The notes: generated by a model from the sequence alone, not told the origin. A stretch of DNA of 64,000 nucleotides from Actinoplanes campanulatus (GCF_014647795.1 NZ_BMPW01000002.1:372001-436000); one strand, 5' to 3'; counted from the stretch's first letter, positions 51,452 to 59,789 are shown. Numbers and translations are program-made.

Positions 51452-54400
51452 GACGGGCGGCAGCCGGCGGCGGGAGGTCACGTCCAGTTTGCGGAACACC
51501 TTGCGCAGATGGTGGTCGACGGTGTTCGCACTGAGGAAGAGCCGGGCGGCGATCTCCCCGTTCGTGGCGCCGGCCGCGGCCAGGCGCGCGATCGTCAGCT
51601 CCTGCGGGGTGAGGCTGCCGCCCGCACCCTCGGCCGCGTCCAGTTCCCGGGCCGCGCGTTCGGCGTACCCTCGTGCGCCCATCGCCTCGAACATCGAAGC
51701 CGCCCGGCGCAACTCGTCCCGGGCGTCGCGGCGCCGCCTGCGCCGCCGCAGCCACTCCCCGTAGAGCAGATGCGCCCGCGCCAGATCCGCCCGGGCCCCG
51801 GCCTCGGCCAGCAGCGCGACCGCCCGCCGGTACAGCGGCTCGGCCTCCCCGGCCCCGGCGACCAGCGCCCGCGTCCAGGCCAGCACACCCAGCGCCCAGC
51901 CGGTGCCCGCCGCCTCCGCCAGGCCGGTGAACCTCGCCAGCGCCGTACCGGCCGTCTCCGGATCACCGCTGCGGACGGCCGCCTCCACCAGATCGGGCAG
52001 CACCCGCGCATGCGTCCCGAGCACGTCCGCGGCGGCCACCTGACCGGCCAGCACCCGCGCCCGCTGGTAGTCACCCCGGCCGAGCGCCTCCGCCACCGCC
52101 CCCTCGGCGAGCCGGTCCGGGCGCGGGTGGACGCCGATCTCGGCACACACCCGCTCCGCCTCCGCCAGCGACTCCCGAACCGCCGCCACATCACCGAGCC
52201 GCGCCGCCGCGTCCGCCGCGCCATACAACCCCGTCAACAGTGGAAACCGGGCCCCCGATCGCCGCGCGGTCCGCACCACCCGGCGCCAGACCGCGTGCTC
52301 CACACCGGAATCCCACAGCAGGGCCGACAGCGTCGCCGCGGTCAGATGCCGCCGCAACACCACGTCGTCCGGGATGTCCGGCGCCAGCAGCATCCCCACG
52401 GCCCGCCGCACCTCGGGCACGGCCGCCGCGCATCCCTCCGCCACCAGCGTCCCGAACGCCCGCAGCTGCTGCTCCACCACGGCCGACCCGCTGGTCGCAC
52501 CGTCCTGGAAGGGCCCGTCGACGCGCGCCGTCGGGTCGGCCCCGCTCACCCGCGCCGCCCCTCCGCCGCCGGGCGGTCGGGCCGCCGCCTCCGCGATCTC
52601 GGCGAGGCCGGCGCCGGGTCCCGCATTCCCGGCGCGGATCAGATGCTCCACCGCTTCGAGCAGGGCTCCGCGAGCCAGTCGCGGCTCACTCTCCCCGATC
52701 GCGCGTGCGGCTTCCAGACAGATCAAAGACCCTTCCGTGTACGCCGCCGCGCGCCCGGACAGCCCCACGGCCCCCGCCTCGACGAGCATCGCCCGCCCGC
52801 GGACCACCCCCGCGCCCGGTTCACCGGCAACCGGCCGCTCGCGCGGGCCCCCGGCCCCTCCTTCGGGACGCCACACGGGCTGGGGCGAGCCCTCTTCCAG
52901 GGCGGTGTGGGTGGGTCGCTGTGCCGGTCGGGGTGTGTCTGTGGCGACGGTGGTGTGGGTGGGTCGGCGTACCGGTTGGGGTGTGTCTGTTTCGAGGGTG
53001 GTGTGGGCGGTTCGCTGTGCCGGTTGGGGTGTGTCTGTCGCGACGGTGGTGTCGGCGGGTCGCCGTACCGATAAGGGTGTGTTTGCTTGCAGGGCGGCGT
53101 CGGCGAGTCGTCGTGCCTGTAGCGGCGCGCCCGCGACCAGGGCGGCTTCGGCCGCGTCGAGGAGGCGTTCCGCGCGGCCGGCGCCCGGGGTGAGTTCCGC
53201 CGCCCTCGTCAGGAAGGCCGCCCGTGCCGCATATCCGCCCCGCTCGCAGGCCCGGTCCGCGGCCCCGGCCAGAGCCCGCGCCACCGTCTCGTCGAGTCCC
53301 GCGCAGGCTCCGGCCAGGTGCCAGGCCCATCGGCCGGCATCACCGGACGGCCCGGTCACAGCGGCGAGGGCGGCATGAACGGCCCGTCGCCGGTCACCGG
53401 TCGCTCCGCTGTAGATCGCCGACCGGGCGAGCGGACTCCGGAACACCGCGGTCACCCCGAGCGTCAGTATCCCGGCGGCCACCGCCGATCCGGCCGCCCC
53501 CGGAACGATGCCGAGCCGGTCGGCGGCCGCCACGATCCGTGCGATATCCCCACCGGGCTCGGCCGCGGCGATCAACAGCCAGGTCCGGGTGTCCTCCGGC
53601 AGTTCCCGGGCCCGTCGCAGGTGGAACTCCTCGATCCGGCTGCCGGCCGGCAGCGGATCGGGCAACGACCGCGCCCCGGCCAGCTGATCGGCGGAAAGCT
53701 CCCGCCCCAGGTCGATCAGTGCCAGCGGATTCCCGCCGGTCCCCGCCACCAGACGAGCCGCGACCAGGGCGTCCAGCGGCCCGGCCACCACCGACCGCAG
53801 GAAGGCGGCCCCGTCCGCGGCGCCCAGCCCCGCCACCTCCAGCACCGGGAACCGGCCCCACCCGGCGGGAATCTCCCGGGCCGCCAGAATCAACCCCACA
53901 CCCGGCCTGCCGCCCTCGGCCCAGCGTGGCGGCTTCCGTCCACCTGGGACCACAGCGACGTCCGGAAGGGCACGAACGCCTTCCAGACCGACACTCGAAA
54001 CGGTGTGGGTGGGTTCGGCGGCGATGCCGGCAGGGGTGTGGGTGGGTTCGGCGGTGACGCTGGGAGGGTTATGGGTGGGTTCGGCGGTGACGCCGGGAGG
54101 CTTATGGGCGGATTTGAGGGTGACGGTGGGAAGGGCGTGGGCGGGTTCGAGGGTGATATCTGGAACGGTTCGCCGGGGCTCCCGGGCGGCGCCCGGACGG
54201 GTGCGGGCGGGCTCCAGAGCGACGCCCGGCAGGCGGCGAGCGACCGCGGCGAGCACCGCGAGTGACTCCCGGTCGAACCAGTGGGCGTCGTCGGCGCAGC
54301 AGAGCACCGGGTGTTCGACAGCGAGCCCGTCGAGCAGTGCGGCGACCGCCCGGACGACCGGTTCCGGCCCGGCGGGCGGATCATCGGCCGGCCCGAACGC

Positions 54401-54688
54401 CGCATGCAGCGCCCGCAGATCATCCGGCGGCAGAATCGTCGAGGCGAGAGGCAGCACGGGGATCAGCAACCGGTGCAGCGCCGCATAGGGAAAGCCGCTC
54501 TCCGCCTCCACCCCGGCCACCCGGATCACCCGCAGGCCGGAGACTCCGGTGACGGCCTCCTCCAGCAGTGCGGTCTTACCCGACCCCGGATCGCCCACCA
54601 GCACCAGCGCGTCGCCGAGGCCCCCATGCAGGGCGCGGACGAACTCCCGCAGCCTCCCGCACTCCCCGGCTCGTCCCTGCAGAGCCAT
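51449..54688 (-). CDS. Large LuxR-family (LAL-type) ATPase regulator with repeat insertions
   Basis: 1079 aa from ATG 54688. The protein follows the LAL/MalT plan: P-loop GDPGSGKT (32-39), Walker B VLCCADDAHWFD (128-139), long helical sensor region, and a C-terminal LuxR HTH (LTPQELTIARLAAAGATNGE, then IAARLFLSANTVDHHLRKVF). ATP and an inducer normally switch such activators. Two minisatellite-derived insertions are present: nine 11-residue repeats at 156-254, placed between the Walker B helix and the next strand (GLILAAREIP), and five 16-residue repeats at 529-608 in the helical region. Both keep frame. No obvious target gene nearby; the esterase is convergent. Confidence 0.9.
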   Translation of the reverse strand: MALQGRAGECGRLREFVRALHGGLGDALVLVGDPGSGKTALLEEAVTGVSGLRVIRVAGVEAESGFPYAALHRLLIPVLPLASTILPPDDLRALHAAFGPADDPPAGPEPVVRAVAALLDGLAVEHPVLCCADDAHWFDRESLAVLAAVARRLPGVALEPARTRPGAAREPRRTVPDITLEPAHALPTVTLKSAHKPPGVTAEPTHNPPSVTAEPTHTPAGIAAEPTHTVSSVGLEGVRALPDVAVVPGGRKPPRWAEGGRPGVGLILAAREIPAGWGRFPVLEVAGLGAADGAAFLRSVVAGPLDALVAARLVAGTGGNPLALIDLGRELSADQLAGARSLPDPLPAGSRIEEFHLRRARELPEDTRTWLLIAAAEPGGDIARIVAAADRLGIVPGAAGSAVAAGILTLGVTAVFRSPLARSAIYSGATGDRRRAVHAALAAVTGPSGDAGRWAWHLAGACAGLDETVARALAGAADRACERGGYAARAAFLTRAAELTPGAGRAERLLDAAEAALVAGAPLQARRLADAALQANTPLSVRRPADTTVATDTPQPAQRTAHTTLETDTPQPVRRPTHTTVATDTPRPAQRPTHTALEEGSPQPVWRPEGGAGGPRERPVAGEPGAGVVRGRAMLVEAGAVGLSGRAAAYTEGSLICLEAARAIGESEPRLARGALLEAVEHLIRAGNAGPGAGLAEIAEAAARPPGGGGAARVSGADPTARVDGPFQDGATSGSAVVEQQLRAFGTLVAEGCAAAVPEVRRAVGMLLAPDIPDDVVLRRHLTAATLSALLWDSGVEHAVWRRVVRTARRSGARFPLLTGLYGAADAAARLGDVAAVRESLAEAERVCAEIGVHPRPDRLAEGAVAEALGRGDYQRARVLAGQVAAADVLGTHARVLPDLVEAAVRSGDPETAGTALARFTGLAEAAGTGWALGVLAWTRALVAGAGEAEPLYRRAVALLAEAGARADLARAHLLYGEWLRRRRRRRDARDELRRAASMFEAMGARGYAERAARELDAAEGAGGSLTPQELTIARLAAAGATNGEIAARLFLSANTVDHHLRKVFRKLDVTSRRRLPPV
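52865..53104. repeat. 48-bp tandem repeat, five units, inside the LuxR gene
   Basis: Plus-strand register marks (GGTGTGGGTGGGTCG type) occur at 52904, 52952, 53000, 53048 and 53096, exactly 48 bp apart. Translated they give 16-residue units such as THTTVATDTPRPAQRP. The plus strand is G-rich with GGTGTGGGTGGG runs. Confidence 0.9.
53927..54223. repeat. 33-bp tandem repeat, nine units, inside the LuxR gene
   Basis: 297 bp made of nine 33-bp units, encoding 11-residue blocks such as VTAEPTHNPPS, VTAEPTHTPAG and IAAEPTHTVSS. The central units are most alike; the outer ones have diverged. Plus strand again carries GGTGTGGGTGGGTTCGGCGG-type G-runs. Confidence 0.88.
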
Positions 54689-55060
54689 GACGAACCGAAA
54701 GCTATCGGCACTCCACTCCCGACCCGCTGGCCCACCGTGCAGCCCTGTCGGCCCACAGTGCACACCTGCCCGCACGCCCGGACGGTCCCCAGCGTTGTCT
54801 CAAGTCCCGTGAAACAGCCCTGGCAGCCAGCTGGGGGGTTTCGGCTGGTTCCCAGCGCTGTCGTCAGGGCCCTTGAGAAGGCTCTCACGACCAGCCGGGC
54901 AAGATCGACCACAGTGCATGGCCGGTTGCCGATCGCGGGCCGTCCACGGTCGGGGTCGAGGACTGGTACACGCACACGGTCGAGTGGGCCTGGCAGAGCC
55001 GGACGCACACGCAGGGTCCAGCGTGCGCGGAGGTCGACGTCATAGGGCGGGTGCGGAACC
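54689..55060. other. Non-coding repeat-bearing spacer left of the IS
   Basis: About 370 bases upstream of the LuxR gene, with no supportable gene. It holds CAGCCAGCTGGGG with CGGCTGGTTCCCAG (54824-54855) and CTCACGACCAGCCGGGCAAG (54884-54903), related to elements at 3.6, 30.0, 30.3 and 56.7 kb. The LuxR promoter should lie here, but no box is clear. Confidence 0.6.
54809..54898. repeat. Dispersed repeat copies (GTGAAACAGCCC and CACGACCAGCCGG)
   Basis: GTGAAACAGCCCTGGCAGCC continuing to AGCT (54809-54832) recurs with one change at 56727-56750, the other side of the IS3 element and in the same orientation. CACGACCAGCCGG is at 54886-54898, as at 30051-30063 and 30346-30358. Confidence 0.7.
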
Positions 55061-55094
55061 TGTCAAGTCAAATGAGACAGTTTGTGGATTTTAT

Positions 55095-56111
55095 TTAGCT
55101 TTGTGCTGGTGCAAGGCCTGTCTCCGGTGCAGCGGCGGTGTGTGCGGGGTCGTTGTCGTCGGGTTTGTTGATCCATGCCCGGTCCGGGAGGTGAGGCGGC
55201 TGCGGGCGGCGGCGCCCGAATCGCTGCGGGTGGGCGGCCCAGGCGGCGTCGAGGGTGCGTTGCCGCTGTTGGCGGATCTGTCCGGCAGTGCCGTGATGGA
55301 CCGATGCCGGGGTGTGCAGGCCGATCCCGGAGTGCCGGTGCTCGTGGTTGTAGTAGCTGTAGAACGCCTCGCAGTGCTGCCGGGCGTGCTGGATCGACCC
55401 GAACCGCTCCGGGAACGTCGGATCGTATTTCAGGGTTTTGAAGCTGGCCTCGATGTATGGGTTGTCGTTGGAGGTCTTCGGCCGGCTGTGACTACGGCCG
55501 ATCCTCAGGTCGGTCAGTAGCTGGGTGACGGTCTTGCTGGTCATCGCCGCACCCCGGTCGGCGTGCACGATCAGCTGGTCCGGGTTCACCCGTTCCCGGG
55601 CGGCCGCGTCGGCGATCAAGGCTTCGGCGAGCTGCCCGTCCTCGTAGCCGGCGACCAGATGGCCGACGACGTAGCGCGACCAGATGTCGATGACCGTGTA
55701 GAGGTGGAACCAGACGCCTCGGTCCGGGCCGCGCAGCTTCGTGATGTCCCAGGACCACACCTGATTGGGTGCGTCCGCGACGAGTTCGGGCTTGATTCGG
55801 GCCGGATGCGTGGCCTGGGACCGGCGTTCGCCGGTCTGCCCGGCGGCCCGCAGGATCCGGTACATCGTGGACTCCGAGCACCACCAGCGGCCCTCGTCGA
55901 GCTCCCGCGCCCACACCTGTGCCGGGGCCAGGTCCTGATACGGCGGGCTGTTGAGCAGGTCCAGGACCTGCTGGCGTTCGGCCTCGGTCAGCGCCGACGG
56001 CGGTGGCTTACGCGGGGTCCGCGGCCGGGAGACCAGCGGCGGGGTGCGATGCCGGTAGAGCGTCGCCCTCGACACCCCGGTGAGCCGGCAGGCGGGCGCG
56101 GTGCCCCACAA
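55095..56111 (-). CDS. IS3-family transposase OrfB (DDE catalytic part)
   Basis: 338 codons from ATG 56111; in reality it is probably translated as a fusion after a -1 frameshift in orfA. An HTH_21-like segment (ALTEAERQQVLDLLNSPPYQ) precedes the rve integrase core with the catalytic triad: Asp in WSWDITKLRG, Asp in IVHADRGAAM and Glu in NPYIEASFKTLKYDP, then YNHEHRHSGIGLHTP, the typical IS3 end. The final 60 residues are polar and Pro-rich. It would cut and join IS ends. Triad and length are intact. Confidence 0.92.
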   Translation of the reverse strand: MWGTAPACRLTGVSRATLYRHRTPPLVSRPRTPRKPPPSALTEAERQQVLDLLNSPPYQDLAPAQVWARELDEGRWWCSESTMYRILRAAGQTGERRSQATHPARIKPELVADAPNQVWSWDITKLRGPDRGVWFHLYTVIDIWSRYVVGHLVAGYEDGQLAEALIADAAARERVNPDQLIVHADRGAAMTSKTVTQLLTDLRIGRSHSRPKTSNDNPYIEASFKTLKYDPTFPERFGSIQHARQHCEAFYSYYNHEHRHSGIGLHTPASVHHGTAGQIRQQRQRTLDAAWAAHPQRFGRRRPQPPHLPDRAWINKPDDNDPAHTAAAPETGLAPAQS

Positions 56112-56116
56112 CGGGG

Positions 56117-56548
56117 TCAGCGCCGTCTGGGCCTCGGCGAGGACCGGTTCGGCGTCGGCGCGGTATCCGCGCTCTCGGAGAGCAGTTCCAAGAGCGCGTG
56201 CGCTTTTCCCATGATCTGCAGCGCGGTCTGGGTCTTCGACAACTCGGCCTGCAGGCGGGCGTTCTCACGCTGAAGGCGGGCGAGTTCGGCGTTCTCGGCT
56301 TTCTTCGCCGCCCGCGCAGCCGATTGCCGACGGTCCGTCAGGCCGGCCGCGGCTCCGGCATCGCGGGCCTTGCGCCAGTCGAGAATGTGTGACCCGTACA
56401 GCCGTTCCCGGCGCAGAATCGCCCCGCGAGTCGCCGCATCCGGCGCCGACTCGTACTCGTCCAGGATCCGCGCCTTGAACTCCGCGGTGAATGTCCGCCG
56501 CTGGGGCCGGGCGTCCGGATCCAGACTCTCGTGGGGCTTCGACGTCAT
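56117..56548 (-). CDS. IS3-family OrfA (helix-turn-helix)
   Basis: 143 aa from ATG 56548. A Tnp_1-type HTH (RRTFTAEFKARILDEYESAP; then ILRRERLYGSHILDWRKARD) binds the terminal repeats, followed by a leucine-zipper-like coiled coil (ENAELARLQRENARLQAELS) for multimerisation. A GGGAAAA slippery site near codon 112 allows -1 frameshifting into orfB. The last 20 residues after it are not conserved and arise only without frameshifting. Confidence 0.9.
   Translation of the reverse strand: MTSKPHESLDPDARPQRRTFTAEFKARILDEYESAPDAATRGAILRRERLYGSHILDWRKARDAGAAAGLTDRRQSAARAAKKAENAELARLQRENARLQAELSKTQTALQIMGKAHALLELLSESADTAPTPNRSSPRPRRR
56204..56210 (-). promoter_or_regulatory. -1 ribosomal frameshift heptamer
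   Basis: On the minus strand G-GGA-AAA lies in the register X-XXY-YYZ of orfA (codons ATG GGA AAA). The -1 frame is open from here into orfB and reads GKSARALGTALRERGYRADA. This is the usual way to make the IS3 OrfAB transposase. Confidence 0.8.
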
Positions 56549-56622
56549 GCTGATGTGATCTCCTCAAGGCCGTCCAGGAAGAGTATCCCCTGGTAGACGG
56601 GCTGTCTCACATCAGCGTGACA

Positions 56623-56870
56623 GGGAGGGGTGGGCGAACGCGCACCCGCGAGTGTGTGCGCTCACCGTCAGGGAACCGCGAGCCGTGACGATCTTTGCGG
56701 CTGGCTGTGGGGGCTTCTCAGGGCCGGTGAAACAGCCCCGGCAGCCAGCTGAAGACGTCTCACGGCCGCCGAGACGGCGTTCAGAGCCGGTTGGAGGTGT
56801 TCGGACGGGTATTACGGCCGCCGAGACAGGGCTGAGAGCCGGCTGGGGGTGTCAGGACGGTGACGGTGGG
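56623..56870. other. Repeat-bearing spacer right of the IS
   Basis: No gene supported. It holds GTGAAACAGCCC with CCAGCT (56727-56750), as left of the IS, and an internal pair CGGCCGCCGAGAC (near 56761 and 56817) followed by GAGAGCCGG/CAGAGCCGG words. These are direct repeats about 56 bp apart. Confidence 0.6.
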
Positions 56871-57905
56871 TCAGGGGACGGCCAGGGCGGGGGCGGCGGC
56901 GAGCCACTCCAGGCCGAGACGGGTGTCGCCGGCGATGCTGACGGAGAGCTGGTCCGGCCGGCGGCGATCGCCGACCAGGCGGCAGAACTCGACGATGTCG
57001 GCGGTGACCTCGGCGTCCGGCACGAGCGACGCGGGCGGGGTGGAACCGGGCGCCGGCGGGGTCACCGGGACGGTCCACGTGCCGCCGCCGGGCCCGGTGA
57101 GGTTGAGCCGGACGTGGCGGCCCTCCGGCGCGGTGACCCGAGTGGCGGTGGCCAGCGGCAGGGTCCGGACGGCCAGGTCGGCCATCGGGTTGAGGTGTTC
57201 GGGCAGGGGCGCGACGGTGGGCCGGGCCAGGACGCCGCCGATGTCCTCACTGTGGATCCACGTCTCGAAGGCCCGCGCCACCAGGGCGTCCGGCACCGGC
57301 ATGTCCCAGCCGGCGGCGATCGTCCCGGTCGGCGCGGGGCCGGCGAGCAGGGCGCCGCACAGGGCTTCGGCCTGGGCGCGCCAGGTGCGCCGCGCCTGCT
57401 CGGCGGTGCGGGACCGGGCGAAGTTCAACACCTCGCGGGTACGGGACTCCGGGTCGGATCCGGGCGCCAGCGGCGGTTCGACGGTGACCCCGAGGGCGGC
57501 CGCGATCAGGCTGTCGGTGGCGGTGAGGTGGGCGAGCAGGTCGTGGACGCTCCACTCCCCGTACGCCGCGATCCGCCCCCAGTGGTCGTCGTCGAGCCCG
57601 GTGAGCAGCAGGTCGAGGGCCGCCACCTGGGCCGCGTACGGCTGCGCGTACCCCGGAGCGGGGGGAGCCGGACGCCGCCGGGCGGGCGCCGCGGACCGCA
57701 ACCGGGCGGCGAGCCCGGCCGGGGGCCGCCGGTGCGTGCCACCCAGCTCGGCCGCGGTCTCGCGCAGGGTGCGTGCCTCGCCGGCGCAGATGTCGCAGCG
57801 GTCGAGGTGTTCGCGGACGAGGCCGTCGTCGCCGGGCGGGCAGGCGTCGAGGGCCCACGCCCCGAGGAGGGGGGCCACGATCTCGTGACTGTCGGTGCCG
57901 GTCAT
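56871..57905 (-). CDS. Anti-sigma factor: zinc finger fused to MDMPI domain
   Basis: 344 aa from ATG 57905 with GGAGGTGA upstream. Residues 1-60 are a ZAS/zf-HC2 anti-sigma domain: His33-x3-Cys37-x2-Cys40 (EHLDRCDICAGEA). After a Pro/Ala-rich linker, residues 90-230 form a mycothiol-dependent maleylpyruvate isomerase N-terminal (DinB-like) fold (DDDHWGRIAAYGEWSVHDLL, AHLT; FETWIHSEDIGG with metal-binding His), and 240-340 the MDMPI C-terminal domain. It should hold the neighbouring ECF sigma factor inactive through the zinc finger; the MDMPI part may sense mycothiol or thiol stress. Coupled to the sigma gene via a 38-codon ORF. Confidence 0.87.
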   Translation of the reverse strand: MTGTDSHEIVAPLLGAWALDACPPGDDGLVREHLDRCDICAGEARTLRETAAELGGTHRRPPAGLAARLRSAAPARRRPAPPAPGYAQPYAAQVAALDLLLTGLDDDHWGRIAAYGEWSVHDLLAHLTATDSLIAAALGVTVEPPLAPGSDPESRTREVLNFARSRTAEQARRTWRAQAEALCGALLAGPAPTGTIAAGWDMPVPDALVARAFETWIHSEDIGGVLARPTVAPLPEHLNPMADLAVRTLPLATATRVTAPEGRHVRLNLTGPGGGTWTVPVTPPAPGSTPPASLVPDAEVTADIVEFCRLVGDRRRPDQLSVSIAGDTRLGLEWLAAAPALAVP

Positions 57906-58018
57906 CGTGTCACCTCCGCCGGGCTCGGGCGCCGCGTGGATCCGCCTACGAGCCCGCTCATGGCGTCACCTCCGCTTCGCTCCGGCGTCGCGTGGATCCG
58001 CTCGTAAGAGTCGCTCAT
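57902..58018 (-). CDS. 38-codon coupled ORF between sigma and anti-sigma genes
   Basis: ATG 58018 overlaps the sigma stop (ATGA), and its TGA (57904-57902) overlaps the anti-sigma ATG (ATGA). The product reads MSDSYERIHATPERSGGDA followed by MSGLVGGSTRRPSPAEVTR. These halves derive from a 56-57-bp direct repeat of the initiation region: ATGs at 58018, 57961 and 57905 are each preceded by GGAGG. It may be translated to couple ribosomes between sigma and anti-sigma; any peptide function is unknown. Confidence 0.55.
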   Translation of the reverse strand: MSDSYERIHATPERSGGDAMSGLVGGSTRRPSPAEVTR

Positions 58019-58614
58019 GGTGCCTCCGGGTCGTGAGCGTGATTTCCACTCAACGCCACGGTCAATCGCCGTAACCCTTCGCGGAGCCGGGATTTCGCGG
58101 TGCCTTCGGGCAGGCCGAGTTCGGCCGCGACCTCACGGTAGGTGCGTCCCTGGAGGTAGGCCAGGGAGATGACGGTGTGCAGGTGTTCGGGCAGGGCGCC
58201 GAGCGCGAGCCGGAGCCGCCGGGTGGCGTCGGCGTCCTCGACCTGGTCGCCGACCGGGTCGCCGCGGCTGAGGGCCTCCGCGCTGAGTTTGCCGTCCTGG
58301 GTGGAGCGCCGGTGGGTCTCCTCGCGCCGGACCAGGTCGACGGCCCGCCGGTGGGCGAGCATGGCGAGCCATCCGCGCAGGCTGCCCTTGGCCGGGTCGA
58401 AGGCGAGCGGGCGCTGCCAGACGGAGAGGAAGACCTCCTGGGTGACGTCCTCGGCGGCGCGCTCGTCCCGGGTGACCCGGACGGCGACGGTGTAGACGAG
58501 CGCGCTGAACCGTTCGTACAGCTCACCGAAGGCGTCCTCGTCGCCGAAGACGAGCCGGTCGCGGAGCCGGGTGTCGTCGGCGAGGACGGTCTCCTGTCGC
58601 GCCACGGCGCTCAC
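58015..58614 (-). CDS. ECF-type RNA polymerase sigma factor
   Basis: 199 aa from GTG 58614, chosen for GAGGG just upstream; GTG 58632 would add six residues. Region 2 is LVYTVAVRVTRDERAAEDVT, then QEVFLSVWQRP, and region 4 ends with TYREVAAELGLPEGTAKSRL and REGLRRLT. No region 1.1 or 3, so an ECF (group IV) factor. Partner of the ZAS-MDMPI anti-sigma factor downstream, in the usual order sigma then anti-sigma. The stimulus may be thiol or oxidative stress, by inference from the partner's MDMPI domain. A haem peroxidase lies two genes upstream. Confidence 0.92.
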   Translation of the reverse strand: MSAVARQETVLADDTRLRDRLVFGDEDAFGELYERFSALVYTVAVRVTRDERAAEDVTQEVFLSVWQRPLAFDPAKGSLRGWLAMLAHRRAVDLVRREETHRRSTQDGKLSAEALSRGDPVGDQVEDADATRRLRLALGALPEHLHTVISLAYLQGRTYREVAAELGLPEGTAKSRLREGLRRLTVALSGNHAHDPEAP

Positions 58615-58653
58615 CCGGCCCTCACGGGCCACACTCTAGCCCGCGGCGCCTAG

Positions 58654-59766
58654 TTAATCGACGGTCGCCGATTCCGCGGTTCGTGGTTCGGGGACGACGG
58701 CGGGCCGGTCGGCGAGTTGTTCCCGTAGGTAGTTCCAGAACACCGCGAGCATGGCGGCGACCGGTACGGCGAGCAGCGCCCCGACGATCCCGTAAAGGCT
58801 GCTGCCCAGGGTGACCGCGAGCAGCACCACCCCGGCGTGCAGGCCGAGCCCGCGGCTCTGCACCATCGGCTGGAGGACGTTGCCCTCCAGTTGCTGCACC
58901 GCGACGATGATGGCCAGCACGATGAGCGCGTCGGTCCCGCCGTTGGTGACGAAGGTGATGACCACCGCGACGAAGCCGGCGAAGAGCGCGCCGACGATCG
59001 GCACGAACGCGGTCACGAAGGTGAGCACGGCCAGGGGCAGCCACAGGTCCACCCCGAGCACGAACAGTCCGATGCCGATCAGCACCGCGTCGATCATGCC
59101 GACCAGGGCCTGCGAGCGGACGAACGAGCCGAGGGCGTCCCAGCTGCGGCCGGCGACCGCGGGTACGTCGGTGGCGAGCCGGCCCGGCAGTTGGCGGCTG
59201 AGCCAGGGCAGGAAGCGCGGCCCGTCCTTGAGGAAGAAGAACATCAGGAACAGCGCGATGATCGTGTTGACCAGGCCGTTGAAGAACGAGCCGACGCCGT
59301 TCAGGGTGGCCGTGGCGATGCTGCCGACGCTCGCCTGGAGCTTGTCGACCGCGGTGTTCAGGTACTCGTTGGCCTGGTCGTCGCTGATGTTCAGCGGTGG
59401 CCCGGCGGCCCAGTCGCGCAGTTCGGCGATGCCGGCGACCACCTGGTCGGCCAGCTCGCCGGACTTGGCGCCGACCGGCACCGCGATGCCGACCAGCGTG
59501 CCGATCGCGACGACCAGGAAGAGCAGCATGACCAGGGTGGCGGCGAGCGCGGGCGGCCACCTGTGCCGGCGCAGGAAGCGGACCGGGGGCCAGGTCAGCG
59601 TGGTGAGCAGCAGGGCGATGACCACCGGCCAGATCACCGGCCAGGCCTTGCCGAGCAGCCAGAGCGTCACCCAGGTGGCGAGCAGGACCAGCAGCATCTG
59701 GAGTGAGATGCTCGCCGATGTGCGCAGCGCGCCTCGCGCCTTCCTGGAATTCAAACCGGGTCCCAT
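58654..59766 (-). CDS. AI-2E family transporter (PF01594)
   Basis: 370 aa from ATG 59766. Seven to eight hydrophobic helices with the family's long extracytoplasmic loop (about 110-155) after helix 3. Recognisable parts are FLMFFFLKDGPRFLPWLSRQ (about 171-190), DAVLIGIGLFVLGV, FVPIVGALFAGFVAV and LEGNVLQPMVQSRGLGLHAG (about 295-314), the most conserved stretch. Members include the E. coli TqsA AI-2 exporter and Na+/H+ antiporter-like proteins; the substrate here is unknown. Single gene between a peroxidase terminator and the sigma operon. Confidence 0.9.
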   Translation of the reverse strand: MGPGLNSRKARGALRTSASISLQMLLVLLATWVTLWLLGKAWPVIWPVVIALLLTTLTWPPVRFLRRHRWPPALAATLVMLLFLVVAIGTLVGIAVPVGAKSGELADQVVAGIAELRDWAAGPPLNISDDQANEYLNTAVDKLQASVGSIATATLNGVGSFFNGLVNTIIALFLMFFFLKDGPRFLPWLSRQLPGRLATDVPAVAGRSWDALGSFVRSQALVGMIDAVLIGIGLFVLGVDLWLPLAVLTFVTAFVPIVGALFAGFVAVVITFVTNGGTDALIVLAIIVAVQQLEGNVLQPMVQSRGLGLHAGVVLLAVTLGSSLYGIVGALLAVPVAAMLAVFWNYLREQLADRPAVVPEPRTAESATVD

Positions 59767-59789
59767 GTGATCACCCTAGGGACCCGGCG

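Larger units (their letters stand above)
55061..56622 (-). mobile_element. IS3-family insertion sequence, apparently intact
   Basis: The unit holds orfA and orfB on the minus strand with imperfect terminal repeats: the left end begins TGTCAAG and contains TGAGACAG (55073-55080); the right end read inward begins TGTCACG and contains the same TGAGACAG (CTGTCTCA at 56602-56609). Both ends have the 5'-TG...CA-3' rule of the family. Length about 1.56 kb is normal. No clear target-site duplication was found, so the ends are approximate. Related dispersed repeats lie on both flanks. Confidence 0.82.

Noticed and set aside
50693-53074. 793-codon plus-strand frame across the esterase and LuxR genes
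   Set aside because: Runs through two well-supported genes and their terminator; Arg/Pro-rich, no domains.
56652-58007. 451-codon plus-strand frame
   Set aside because: Antisense to the anti-sigma gene; begins in the IS-flanking repeats.
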